This document shows positions 1 to 8,934 of a DNA stretch of 64,000 nt, in pieces (position 1 is the first letter of the stretch; each line of letters opens with the position of its first letter). A program made the translations under genes and the position numbers. The notes under the pieces were generated by a model. That model made no database searches, was not told the DNA's origin, and saw only the letters and a list, made by a program, of their open reading frames with translations. The DNA lies in assembly GCF_020164595.1 (NCBI RefSeq), contig NZ_JAIQZE010000001.1, forward strand, positions 124,001 through 188,000, written 5' to 3'. This stretch comes from Psychroflexus longus (GTDB lineage: Bacteria; Bacteroidota; Bacteroidia; Flavobacteriales; Flavobacteriaceae).

Positions 1-422
1 ATAATCTTTAGAGGAAAAGACGTTTTAAAATAATCAAGAACAAAGTTTCTAAAAGCTTTGTAACCGCCTTCTATCACTTTTACTTCATCGAACCCGTTAG
101 CCATTAAATGTTCTGCAAAAGATTGACTTCGCATCCCTCCTCTCCAACAATGAATAATTACAGAACCTTTTGAAGCTACTTTTTTTGCTTCCTGGATATA
201 AGTTTGAAGTTTAGGATTAACATAAGTGTAGCCTAACTCAATAGCTGCTTCTTTGGATTGCTGCTTATAAACAGTTCCTACATGTACCCTCTCTTCATTA
301 CTGAATAAAGGAATATTGTATGAATTTGGAATATGACCCTTTTCATGTTCTGAGGGAGAACGGACGTCAATAATCGGCAATTGAAGGTCTAAAGCTGCTT
401 GTATGTTTATGAAATTAACCAT
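1..422 (-). CDS. mnmH: tRNA 2-selenouridine synthase, N-terminal part (cut by window edge)
   Basis: Read on the minus strand from an ATG at 422, this frame runs off the left edge, so about 140 N-terminal residues are visible. It begins MVNFINIQAALDLQLPIIDV and is a rhodanese domain with the active-site loop CWRGGMRSQS (plus-strand positions about 130-160). The CWRGGMRS loop followed by a conserved GGYKAFR stretch is characteristic of MnmH/SelU, the enzyme that replaces sulfur with selenium in 2-thiouridine at tRNA wobble positions. The full family protein is about 340-370 residues with a P-loop domain after the rhodanese; that domain would lie outside the window. A plain rhodanese is less likely because of the GGMRS loop and GGYK motif. 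Confidence 0.85.
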   Translation of the reverse strand, partial: MVNFINIQAALDLQLPIIDVRSPSEHEKGHIPNSYNIPLFSNEERVHVGTVYKQQSKEAAIELGYTYVNPKLQTYIQEAKKVASKGSVIIHCWRGGMRSQSFAEHLMANGFDEVKVIEGGYKAFRNFVLDYFKTSFPLKI

Positions 423-770
423 ACACAAACATAGAGTTTATTAATAGTCCTTTAAATTATGAATGGAAGTTTTCACTTTAGTTTATTAATTGAATGCTAA
501 CTAATAATTCAATAATAGTTTTAAGGAAAACGTAGGCTGTCTAAAATATTTTAAAAAATGTATAAACTTTGATTTGAAAGGCCTGCTGATGAATATTGAA
601 TAAGGGCTTTAAAATATTTTCATAAAATATAATAAATGACTTGTTGGTCCACGCAGTCAGTTCTATATTGGAAATGAGTTAGATTATTTTTACTAAAAAT
701 ATTTAATAATGAATTGAAATCATTACAGATAGTCGGATTATGAATAATAGTGACCGCAAATTTTTAATTA
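423..770. other. Intergenic region, no gene seen
   Basis: AT-rich stretch between the divergent mnmH and DUF6642-like genes. It should hold both promoters, but no convincing Bacteroidota -33/-7 pair, hairpin or RNA gene was found. Confidence 0.5.
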
Positions 771-1358
771 ATGAATAAAGTAAATTTACCCTCTACCCAA
801 GTTGAAAATTTCATCTACTGCCTTGAAGCCGTTCAAGATGCAGACACTACTCGATCCACTGAGGTAGTAAAAATCCTGGAAGATATGGCGTTAACTCAAG
901 ATATAAGCAGTATTTACAAAGCTTGTGATACCATGGAAGGACTTGAGGAAAGTTTAAGTTATTTGTTGTATGATGACCATAACTTCAAAGATTATGAAAT
1001 CATCTACTTGGTCCTGCCGGGTGATTCCAATACTATTTTGATTAATGATTACCACTATAGCATTGAAGAGATAGCAGAACTTTTTGAAGGCAAAATGAAA
1101 GGGAAAGTCATACATTTTTCCAACAAAAAAGTTTTGGATCTTACCGATGAAGAGTCTCAGTATTTCCTTGATGTGACTGGCGCGAGAGCCATATCGGGAT
1201 ACGGATTTCAATCTGAAAGCATGTCGAGTGCATTTACAATCGACAGGGCCTTTTTCAGCTTGTTTTATGAAAATGATGACCTTAGAGATGTCGTAGAAAT
1301 AATGTTCCAAAAGCATTATAAACTCTGTAAACTGCTTGACTTTAGGTTGTATTATTAA
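771..1358 (+). CDS. Hypothetical protein, DUF6642-like
   Basis: Soluble protein of 195 residues with no signal peptide or membrane segment. The sequence (for example GLEESLSYLLYDDHNFKDYE, the block LFEGKMKGKVIHF near residues 104-116, and the C-terminal CKLLDFRLYY) resembles a small family found in flavobacteria that I recall as DUF6642; this is from memory and not searched. Acidic, with mixed alpha/beta character; no catalytic motif is visible. It stands alone, with mnmH divergent upstream and a convergent LruC-like gene downstream. No function can be assigned. The ATG at 771 is the only sensible start. Confidence 0.7.
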   Translation: MNKVNLPSTQVENFIYCLEAVQDADTTRSTEVVKILEDMALTQDISSIYKACDTMEGLEESLSYLLYDDHNFKDYEIIYLVLPGDSNTILINDYHYSIEEIAELFEGKMKGKVIHFSNKKVLDLTDEESQYFLDVTGARAISGYGFQSESMSSAFTIDRAFFSLFYENDDLRDVVEIMFQKHYKLCKLLDFRLYY

Positions 1359-1544
1359 TAAACCCTTAATGCCTATTAAGATTTTATTTACTCTTTGGTA
1401 TAATAGATTTCAAAAATTATAAAGAGGTTGATCAATTAGATGGATTTTAAGACTTTAAATCACTACAAATAAATACTACTTATTTTTGAATAGTATAGTT
1501 TGTGAATTCTGTTTTATTTTAGTGTTTAGAGTGACAGAAAAAAG

Positions 1545-1568
1545 AAGGCTGCTCTTGAGAGCAGCCTT
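1545..1568 (-). terminator. Rho-independent terminator of the first LruC-like gene
   Basis: Perfect 10-bp stem (aaggctgctc / gagcagcctt) with a 4-nt loop. On the minus strand it is followed by a T-rich run (complement of 1538-1544), fitting termination of the gene ending at 1637. It could also stop the convergent gene ending at 1358. Confidence 0.8.
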
Positions 1569-1636
1569 TGTTATTACTTAGCAGAGATCTTATTAAAATC
1601 TATGCTAAAGTTTGAATTTAAATATTGCAGTTAAGT

Positions 1637-3175
1637 TTACAGACCACAACTTTCATACAAACTTCCCAAATTACTTACAGGAGTAAAATTCGTATCGAAG
1701 CTAGGTCCATAAACGGTCCTAATATCTACACGGTCTACAACCCATTTCCAATCCTTAGGAGTAATTAAACCATTTTTCATTTCTTGTCCATCTTTTGTGA
1801 AAGTGGAAGGCGTAAACATATTACCCATTGTAAGGTCAAATATGCCGTCATTTCCATCTACACCTAGATTTGCATCATATGGATTTAGAAGAAAATATGT
1901 AAAGTCTGGAGCATTAGTAATATCAACCTTTACGGTTTTCACAATACCATTTCCCGTTACATCGTTACATCTAGCATTTACAAAACCGCTATTAGTGTTA
2001 AATGCAGCCTGCCTAGTGTTTTCATAAACGACTACCTCTGTATTACCTGATGAGTCATCTACACTAAAAGCATCTCCAGAGATCACATAACCAGTTCCAG
2101 GTAACCAGAATTTGAACGCAAGCTCAGATCCTGCGCTACGCGCAAGTGGCTCAAATACAAAGTTTAATTCTCCTGTATTGATATCTGTAAATGACTTAGT
2201 TTGTACAATTAAATCATTATAGTCAGCGTCATTTTGGTTATCATTACCTCTCAGAGCTTCCCATGCTACATTGTAAGTATTGCTAAAGATATCGAAATCT
2301 CCATCACAGTTTTCGTTTAAGTGTAGATAACCATCTTCTGCATTGATCATGTCAACTCTGTCTAGTGACATTGTCCCTTCGAATAATATACCATTAACGA
2401 ATAACTCGATGTAGAATGATTGATCTTCTGTAGGAATACTTGGATCATAAGGGAATTTTAAGCAAAGGAGTTCATTATCTGGATTATCGCTATCATAATC
2501 ACCGTCAGCAGAACCTGTCCAGATTAAATCTTCTTCAGAAGTAGATTCTTCATTAGGATAAATAAACGCTTCTAGTGAGGCTACTGCGTGTCCAGCGTCT
2601 GGCTCACAGAAGTTTGCAAATACACATAAATTTTTGACTTCCTTGATTGTTACATCCCAGAAAACAAAACCAAATTGAGGTGGAGTAAACTCCTCAATGC
2701 ATAGTACTTCAATATCATATTCTATTTTTCTATAGTTTTCTACTCTTACATCAAACGGTAGGGACTGACTTACAAAAGGGCCAAACTCGCTACCTGTAAG
2801 TGGCGTAGCAAATAATTCATCACCGTTGCCATCAAAAAGAACAAAACTAGTCACTTGATAAGTTCCAGGATCTAATTCTATGAGGTCTGTTTTATAGCTA
2901 TCTCCCCAAGCTTTCATGTCTATGGTATAATCTATTCCTCCCATAGTCAACACCGCGTAGGAAGCTAATGCCATGTCACATGCCTCTTCATCTTTAGCTG
3001 AATCACTAGATTTAGCATCAGACTTGGCGTCAGCAACCCTATGACCAGATAATACAAATTCAACACCACTGGCTTCTTCCGAAATGCTATCCCCTTCTTC
3101 ATTTTGACAAGAGTATAAAAATACCAGTGCAAAGAAAGCAATTAATAGATTAAATGTTTTTGATAAATTATTCAT
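1637..3175 (-). CDS. LruC-domain-like (DUF4842-type) lipoprotein, copy 1
   Basis: 512-residue predicted outer-surface lipoprotein. A lipobox ending at Cys23 (FLYSC) follows a hydrophobic leader. The C-terminal half has the feature typical of LruC/DUF4842 proteins, an acidic D-x-D-Y-N-D-L-I stretch near residues 317-323 (ADYNDLIV), and ends with the usual ITPKDWKWVVDRVDIR block. The middle carries a cysteine-rich segment (CVFANFC). It is a tandem paralogue of the gene at 3405-4958; residues about 130-290 are nearly identical between the two while both ends have diverged. The family is common on Bacteroidota surfaces, and no enzymatic role is known. ATG start at 3175; its own terminator lies at 1545-1568. 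Confidence 0.75.
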   Translation of the reverse strand: MNNLSKTFNLLIAFFALVFLYSCQNEEGDSISEEASGVEFVLSGHRVADAKSDAKSSDSAKDEEACDMALASYAVLTMGGIDYTIDMKAWGDSYKTDLIELDPGTYQVTSFVLFDGNGDELFATPLTGSEFGPFVSQSLPFDVRVENYRKIEYDIEVLCIEEFTPPQFGFVFWDVTIKEVKNLCVFANFCEPDAGHAVASLEAFIYPNEESTSEEDLIWTGSADGDYDSDNPDNELLCLKFPYDPSIPTEDQSFYIELFVNGILFEGTMSLDRVDMINAEDGYLHLNENCDGDFDIFSNTYNVAWEALRGNDNQNDADYNDLIVQTKSFTDINTGELNFVFEPLARSAGSELAFKFWLPGTGYVISGDAFSVDDSSGNTEVVVYENTRQAAFNTNSGFVNARCNDVTGNGIVKTVKVDITNAPDFTYFLLNPYDANLGVDGNDGIFDLTMGNMFTPSTFTKDGQEMKNGLITPKDWKWVVDRVDIRTVYGPSFDTNFTPVSNLGSLYESCGL

Positions 3176-3244
3176 GATTTAATTAAATTTTGATTCTTAA
3201 ATTTTTCTGTTTTGAAATGTCTGATTGAACAATTTCTTACTGGT

Positions 3245-3285
3245 GACCTAATTTGTAAATCCATAACAATTGATTTTTTATTTAT
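3245..3285 (-). promoter_or_regulatory. Upstream element shared by the two LruC-like genes (copy 1)
   Basis: On the plus strand gacctaat-tgt-tccataa (3245-3266) followed by ttttttatttat (3274-3285) matches 5024-5064 at nearly the same distance from the start codon (about 70 bp versus 66 bp). The surrounding DNA is not conserved, so this is a candidate promoter or operator shared by the paralogues. No classic -33/-7 pair was recognised inside it. Confidence 0.45.
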
Positions 3286-3311
3286 ATTAAGCTTGAATAC
3301 TTTGATTTAAA

Positions 3312-3335
3312 GAAGACTGCTAAAAAGCAGCCTTC
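3312..3335 (-). terminator. Rho-independent terminator of the second LruC-like gene
   Basis: Stem gaagactgct / agcagccttc (one G-T pair) with an AAAA loop, followed on the minus strand by ttta. It lies 70 bp after the stop codon at 3405. The stem sequence resembles the terminator after copy 1 (gctgct core), consistent with tandem duplication of the whole unit. Confidence 0.7.
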
Positions 3336-3404
3336 GATATGACTTAGACGAGGCTGTTCTAATAGGCCTGTACTAAGAATTTGAACCATGTTCTTTCTAA
3401 CAAT

Positions 3405-4958
3405 TTAAGAACCACTACCACAACTAGAGTTTACCCATAATTCTGGATCAGTTCCGTTGTTGTTTGGAACAAGGTAGTCCGGTGCTATATAATGATCTCT
3501 GATGTCAAAACCATCTAAAAGCCATTTGTAGTCTCCTGGAGTAATCAAAGCATTAGGGAATTGATTTCCGTCTCTATCTGTATAAGTAGATGTTGTGAAT
3601 AAATTTCCAATGGTTAAATCATACGTATTACCGCCACCAGTTACATCTAAATTTGCATCAAATGGATTTAAAAGAAAATAAACAAAGTTTGAAGCATTTG
3701 AAACATCAACTGTAACTGTGACTATATTCCCAGCTTCACTGATACCAGGACATTTCGTATTTACATAGTCATTACCTGAAGGAAATGCAGAGTTTGTAGA
3801 TGGATAAACTGTCACCTCTGTGTTTCCAGCCACATCTGATGCAGAAACACCTGAGCTAGCAGAAGAGATCGTATAATTTGAAGAATTACCAGGCAACCAG
3901 AATCTGAAAGCATGATCAAAGCCTCCACCTCGAGCTAGTGGCTCAAAGACAAATGTTAAGTCACCCGAAGTAATATCTGTAAACGTAGTTACGTTCACAA
4001 TAAAGTCGTTGTGATCACCATCGTTCCTTCCTGCATCATCATTAAGATCCTCCCAAGCAATATTTGAACTAGTACTAAAGATATCAAAATCACCTTGACA
4101 ATTTTCATTTAAGTGAAGGTATCCATCTTCTGCATTGATCATATCAACTCTATCCAATGGCATAGTTCCTGTAAATAATACACCATTTACTAATAACTCA
4201 ACGTAGAATGATTGATCTTCTGTAGGGATGCTAGGGTCATAAGGGAATTTTAAGCAAAGTAGTTCATTATCTGGGTTTTCACTATCATAGTCACCATCTG
4301 CAGAACCTGTCCAGATTAAATCTTCTTCAGAAGTAGATTCTTCATTTGGATAGATAAACGCTTCTAGTGAGGCTACTGCGTGTCCAGCATCTGGCTCGCA
4401 GAAGTTAGTGAATACACATAGATTTTTAACTTCTTTGATTGTTACATCCCAAAAAACAAATCCAAATTGTGGTGGAGTGAACTCTTCAACACAGAGTACT
4501 TCTACATCATATTCTATTTTTCTGTAATTTTCAACAGTTACGTCGAAAGGTAGCGCCTGACTTACAAAAGGTCCGAACTCACTATTTGCCATAGGTGTTG
4601 CATAAAGTGGATGACCATCGGCATCAAAAAGTTGCACATTAGTCACTTGATAAGTTCCTGGTCCGAGCTCTATAAGATCTGTCTTATAACTATCGCCCCA
4701 TGCTTTTAGATCGATCTCATAGGTATCTCCGCTAATTTCTATAACAGCATAAGAAGCTAAAGCCATGTCACAAGATTCTGCATCGTTTTTAGCATTTGCA
4801 ATTCCAGACTTAGCATTACTTACCCGGTCTCCAGCAAGAAGGAACTCAACACCACCTTGTTCTTCTTGTGATGTGGATTCTTCATCTTGACAGGAATACA
4901 TAAAAAGCATTGCAATGCAAGCAAAAAGTAAGCTGAAAGGTTTTAATAAATTTTTCAT
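3405..4958 (-). CDS. LruC-domain-like (DUF4842-type) lipoprotein, copy 2
   Basis: 517-residue paralogue of the gene at 1637-3175. It has a lipobox ending at Cys23 (FMYSC), the same central block (CVFTNFCEPDAGHAVASLEA through CLKFPYDPSIPTEDQSFYVE), the acidic GDHNDFIVN stretch in place of copy 1's ADYNDLIVQ, and the C-terminal LITPGDYKWLLDGFDIR. Copy 2 ends in SSCGSGS and copy 1 in ESCGL, so a terminal cysteine is kept in both. It probably reaches the outer membrane as a lipoprotein; ligand or role unknown. Each copy has its own terminator and the shared upstream element, so they appear to be transcribed separately. Confidence 0.75.
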   Translation of the reverse strand: MKNLLKPFSLLFACIAMLFMYSCQDEESTSQEEQGGVEFLLAGDRVSNAKSGIANAKNDAESCDMALASYAVIEISGDTYEIDLKAWGDSYKTDLIELGPGTYQVTNVQLFDADGHPLYATPMANSEFGPFVSQALPFDVTVENYRKIEYDVEVLCVEEFTPPQFGFVFWDVTIKEVKNLCVFTNFCEPDAGHAVASLEAFIYPNEESTSEEDLIWTGSADGDYDSENPDNELLCLKFPYDPSIPTEDQSFYVELLVNGVLFTGTMPLDRVDMINAEDGYLHLNENCQGDFDIFSTSSNIAWEDLNDDAGRNDGDHNDFIVNVTTFTDITSGDLTFVFEPLARGGGFDHAFRFWLPGNSSNYTISSASSGVSASDVAGNTEVTVYPSTNSAFPSGNDYVNTKCPGISEAGNIVTVTVDVSNASNFVYFLLNPFDANLDVTGGGNTYDLTIGNLFTTSTYTDRDGNQFPNALITPGDYKWLLDGFDIRDHYIAPDYLVPNNNGTDPELWVNSSCGSGS

Positions 4959-5023
4959 GATTTTAATGTTTTAAGGTTTAAATTTTGAATAAAAAGCGTC
5001 TTTTCAGTTGATAATTCTCAGGG

Positions 5024-5064
5024 GATCTAATGTGTGGTTCCATAATTCTCAGTTTTTTATTTAT
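5024..5064 (-). promoter_or_regulatory. Upstream element shared by the two LruC-like genes (copy 2)
   Basis: Plus-strand gatctaat-tgt-tccataa (5024-5045) then ttttttatttat (5053-5064), matching 3245-3285 upstream of copy 1. Same order and spacing from the start codon. Confidence 0.45.
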
Positions 5065-5640
5065 GATAAAATTAGGATTTAACTATATTTTTCCTTAGTT
5101 TTTTAACAAAAAACAAGCTTTAGAAAAGTTATCAACAAATTGTTAATACACTGAAAAGCAGATTCTTATTGATTTTTACCTAAATTTAATAGCATTAAAA
5201 ATGAATAAATGGTAATATTTATTCTTAAATAAAACACAAAAAAATTGCTTACTTTTTTATAATAGTGATATTAAAGTCTTTAGAATCAGTATTTTGACCT
5301 TAAATAAAGTAGAGATTGGATAATTCAGGTTTTGAATTGTATCTGATTAGGGAATAGTACTTATATTAGGCTTTAAAGAGATGAAGACTCTCAGTTTAGC
5401 TTATAATTATAAGTTTTAGTTGATAACGACTTTAAATTGTAAATCTATTTGATAAAGAATTGGAGAAAACCCGTCTCAAATAATTAGGATAATTAACAAA
5501 GGGACTGAAGTTTGTTTTACATAGAATATACTTTCTAGTCAATAAAGATTTACCTCACTTGCATAAAATAGAATAACCTTTAGAAAGATGATTTATAATT
5601 TACTCATCAAATCAAAGAGATAGTTCAAGTCTAACATATT
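5065..5640. other. Long AT-rich intergenic region, no gene seen
   Basis: About 575 bp with no open frame of note, no clear hairpin terminator and no recognisable RNA gene. It separates the 3' end of the deaminase gene from the upstream region of the second LruC-like gene. Confidence 0.5.
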
Positions 5641-6066
5641 TTATTTCTGAAAAAGTGCTAAACATCGTTCTTTTTCTACTGCAGATTCTATTACAATAGT
5701 ATACCAGGATTTTTGAGCGACCTCTTTGCATCTAATTTGAATTTGATGTCCGAATTCTGAAGCATCCTCTATAGAAGCACCGTAAACTACCTTTCCAATA
5801 CCAGCCCAAACAATTGCACTCATACACATTGGACAAGGCTCTACAGTAGAGTAAAGTGTAAGCTTACTGGCGTCATTATAATCCAAGTATTTTAATTTTT
5901 GAATGACGTTGATTTCGGCATGAGCTACAGGACCATCATGTTTTGTGGTGTTGTAAGCTTCTATGTGGTCCTGTTCTTTATTAACGATCACAGCACCAAA
6001 GGGTGAATTTCCTAAAATAGCTTGGTCTATCGCTTTACACATCCAGAAGTTTTTATCTTTTGACAT
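5641..6066 (-). CDS. Nucleoside deaminase (cytidine/deoxycytidylate deaminase superfamily; guanine deaminase-like)
   Basis: 141-residue cytosolic zinc enzyme. The zinc site is complete: HAE at residues 49-51 (histidine ligand and catalytic glutamate) and PCPMC at 77-81 (Cys78 and Cys81). N-terminal SPFGAVIV and VWAGIGKVVYG are typical of the TadA/GuaD branch. Length, and the absence of the TadA C-terminal helix residues, fit a stand-alone guanine or nucleoside deaminase acting in purine salvage rather than tRNA A34 editing, but the substrate cannot be fixed from sequence alone. It is monocistronic, with divergent transcription from the acyltransferase gene at 6269. Confidence 0.85.
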   Translation of the reverse strand: MSKDKNFWMCKAIDQAILGNSPFGAVIVNKEQDHIEAYNTTKHDGPVAHAEINVIQKLKYLDYNDASKLTLYSTVEPCPMCMSAIVWAGIGKVVYGASIEDASEFGHQIQIRCKEVAQKSWYTIVIESAVEKERCLALFQK

Positions 6067-6268
6067 CTTTGTTTGTTTATCAGCAACAAAGCTATTAAGT
6101 TCATCTTAGCAAGAATAATTTTTATTATAATTTTATTTAGACAACTTTTAATTTCTCTTTTTCTGTAAATATCAATTACACCGAGTTTTTCATTCTCTAT
6201 TTATACTGAAATAGAAAAACATTTTTACTTTTATTGTTTATATCTAATTGTTGACTAATATTTCAAAA

Positions 6269-6805
6269 ATGCGTTTTGCTAAATTCATTTTCAAATCTAT
6301 TTTAGGGTGGTCAATTCAAGGTGAATTTGATAAAACAATTCTGAAGACGGTCGTCATTCTATTGCCTCATACTAGCTGGCACGACTTCTATATGGGAGCT
6401 CTTGTAAGGAAAATTGTACAGGTTCCCATCCATTATGTGGCCAAAAAGGAATTGTTTGATTCCCCTTTTGGCTGGTATTTCAGCTGGATGGGTGGAGAAC
6501 CAATTGAACGCTCATCCAAGCAAAATAAAGTTGAACAGATTGTCAACTTATTCAATTCAAAAAAAGAATTCAGACTCGCTATAGCTCCTGAAGGCACTAG
6601 AAAAAAAGTGAATCGTTGGAGAAGCGGATTTTATTATATCGCCCATCATGCAAAAGTTCCGATCACAGCTGTTGCATTAGACTATTCCTCCAAAACAGTA
6701 AAGATTTCAGAACCTTTTTACACCACAGGTAATTATGAAAAAGATGTGCAAGTCTTGGAGCAATTTTACCAAGGCGTAGTGGGAAAAATTCCTGAATACA
6801 CTTGA
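6269..6805 (+). CDS. Lysophospholipid (1-acyl-glycerol-3-phosphate type) acyltransferase family protein
   Basis: Short (178-residue) PlsC-family acyltransferase. The catalytic HX4D motif is HTSWHD near residues 34-39 of the shortened protein, and the second family motif reads PEGTR near residue 108. Both are expected to face the cytosol, where acyl-CoA or acyl-ACP is used to acylate a lysolipid or a related acceptor. The frame is open from a TTG at 6248, but the ATG at 6269 (MRFAKFIFKSILGW) is preferred because it starts the hydrophobic N-terminal segment and avoids two consecutive TTG codons. Homologues in Bacteroidota are usually annotated as 1-acyl-sn-glycerol-3-phosphate acyltransferase; the acceptor is uncertain at this small size. 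Confidence 0.85.
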   Translation: MRFAKFIFKSILGWSIQGEFDKTILKTVVILLPHTSWHDFYMGALVRKIVQVPIHYVAKKELFDSPFGWYFSWMGGEPIERSSKQNKVEQIVNLFNSKKEFRLAIAPEGTRKKVNRWRSGFYYIAHHAKVPITAVALDYSSKTVKISEPFYTTGNYEKDVQVLEQFYQGVVGKIPEYT

Positions 6806-7020
6806 ACTAAAAGCAGAAGAACATATTTTTTTTAAGCTGGTGTAAATTCTTTAAAAACTTTGGAATAACTTAAAATAGGAATTGAACTGTTTAAGTACGC
6901 AATAGTCTATAATTGTTTGAATACCTAAAAGTTAAAGACGGAAATTTCTACTCAATTTCATTCAGACTAAAAATTTAAAGTAAAGCAACTCTAAAATGAT
7001 GTAAGAGTTTTGAATTCGAC

Positions 7021-8535
7021 TTAATTTTTCTTTAGCTGATCGTCTTTTTTCAGACTCTTAAGCAGAGATATACTTACAAAAATCAAGATAATAGCAAAAG
7101 GAAAACCAGTCGAAATGGATGCAGATTGTAGTGCAGACAAACCACCACCAATAAGAAGAGCAATAGCAATAGAACCTTCCATAAATGCCCAAAATACTTT
7201 CTGACCTTTTGGAGCGTCAAGCTTACCCCCAGAAGTCATAAAATCTACCACCAACGAACCACTATCAGAAGAAGTGATGAAAAAAGTTCCTACGAGAATG
7301 ATGCTCAAAATTGCAGTGATTTTGTAATACGGTAGATTTTCCAGCATTTTGAAAAGTCCCATAGAGCTGTCGTCGGTCACGACCTGAGCTAAATCTATGA
7401 CAGAATTAAGTTGCATGTCCAGGGCTGTTCCACCTAATACTGACATCCAAAGCATAGAAAATAAAGAAGGCACCAATAGGCCGTAAATAGCAATGTCTTG
7501 AAGTGTTCTTCCTTTGGAAATTCTAGCAATAAAGGTTCCTACAAATGGCGACCAGGAGATCCACCACACCCAGTAAAACATTGACCAGGATTTAAACCAT
7601 TTTCCCTGCTCCCCATATTGATTCCTGTAAGTACTCATTTCAAAAAAATCAGTGAGGTATAAGCCCAAACTTTCAACAAATCCATCAAATAACAGAACGG
7701 TAGAACCTACAAATAAAATAAAAAGAAATACAATTCCAGCAATGATCATATTGAAATTGCTCAAATATTTTAGACCTTTATTCAATCCCGAAAGTACCGA
7801 CACCGTTGCTATTAATGTGATTCCAATAATAGATAGAATTTGAAGATTCACAGAATTTGATAAACCTGACAATTCAGAAATACCAGTTGTAAACTGAACT
7901 GCACCAAAGCCAAGTGTAGTTGCCAGACCAAACAGCGTGGCTAGAACGGCAACGACATCTATCGCGTAACCGACAAAAGAATTCATGTAGTTTCCAAAAA
8001 GTGGTTTTAGGGTTGATTTTATGGATAATGGCGCTTTTTTATTGAAGGTGAAATAGGCTAAAGCAATGCCAAGCAACGTATATATTCCCCAAACATGAAA
8101 TCCATAATGGAAAAAAGTGTGCTTCATCGCCAACTTCGAATTCTCTACTCCAGAAAGACCGGCCTCAATAGGATTACTAAAATGCAACATGGGTTCTGCA
8201 ACACTAAAGTAGACCAGGCCAATACCCATTCCTGCCGAAAACAACATAGCAATCCACGAAAATTTGTTAAAATCGGGACGCGCCTCTTCTCCCCCAATCC
8301 TTATTTTTCCAAATCGACTAAAGGCTATAAAAATGACGAAAAACAAAAAATAATTTATAGCTATATTGATGAACCAGCCAAAATTCTCAGACATATAGGT
8401 TCTGAAACTTGAAAATCCTGCTTCGGCTTGTTCATTGAAAATTATTGTGAATGCAACAAAAATCACTGTTATTAAAGCGGAGGGAATAAATACTGGTTTT
8501 GAAATGTCGAAATATCTGTTAGTGTAGTTCTTCAT
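7021..8535 (-). CDS. BCCT family transporter (betaine/choline/carnitine type)
   Basis: 504-residue inner-membrane protein with about 12 hydrophobic segments. The family signature lies in the eighth-segment region: WVWWISWSPFVGTFIARIS, including the tryptophan box that stacks on trimethylammonium substrates. The motif GMGIGLVYF near residue 100 is also typical; the glycine-rich GMGIG form is the one seen in sodium-coupled members such as BetP. The protein probably imports an osmoprotectant such as glycine betaine in symport with sodium, fitting a saline habitat. The C-terminal tail is short, without the long charged osmosensor of BetP, so activity may not be directly osmoregulated. Single gene with an ATG start at 8535. 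Confidence 0.93.
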   Translation of the reverse strand: MKNYTNRYFDISKPVFIPSALITVIFVAFTIIFNEQAEAGFSSFRTYMSENFGWFINIAINYFLFFVIFIAFSRFGKIRIGGEEARPDFNKFSWIAMLFSAGMGIGLVYFSVAEPMLHFSNPIEAGLSGVENSKLAMKHTFFHYGFHVWGIYTLLGIALAYFTFNKKAPLSIKSTLKPLFGNYMNSFVGYAIDVVAVLATLFGLATTLGFGAVQFTTGISELSGLSNSVNLQILSIIGITLIATVSVLSGLNKGLKYLSNFNMIIAGIVFLFILFVGSTVLLFDGFVESLGLYLTDFFEMSTYRNQYGEQGKWFKSWSMFYWVWWISWSPFVGTFIARISKGRTLQDIAIYGLLVPSLFSMLWMSVLGGTALDMQLNSVIDLAQVVTDDSSMGLFKMLENLPYYKITAILSIILVGTFFITSSDSGSLVVDFMTSGGKLDAPKGQKVFWAFMEGSIAIALLIGGGLSALQSASISTGFPFAIILIFVSISLLKSLKKDDQLKKN

Positions 8536-8934
8536 GTTCTATCATTAGTATTAAAGGTATTAATCATTTTAATACCTAAATATTCAACTGCGTAAGTTTC
8601 AGTCGCAAACTATCAAAAATAAAATAGATCGAGCGTATAAGTAATTCGATCTCAATTTCATGTTTTCAAATGAAACTAATAATTGCTTTTAATCGCTTTA
8701 AAAATGCAATTTAAATTAAAAACTATCTTATTGTTTTTAAGGTGAGGTTCTTTAGGATTTAATAACAGATCTTAAATGGGAAAAATGAATTGAATAAACA
8801 TTAAAATTATTTATACATATTATTAATTATTCAATGAAATCAAATTTTAAATAAATTATAATTATAATTATTACTTAAATTTTGAATTATCATCATTATA
8901 AAGATAGAAAAAGTATGTATTTTTAATAAAAAAC
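8536..8934. other. AT-rich intergenic region between divergent genes
   Basis: About 400 bp of very AT-rich DNA containing the promoters of the BCCT gene and the SPFH-like gene. No frame, hairpin or RNA gene is evident. Confidence 0.5.
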
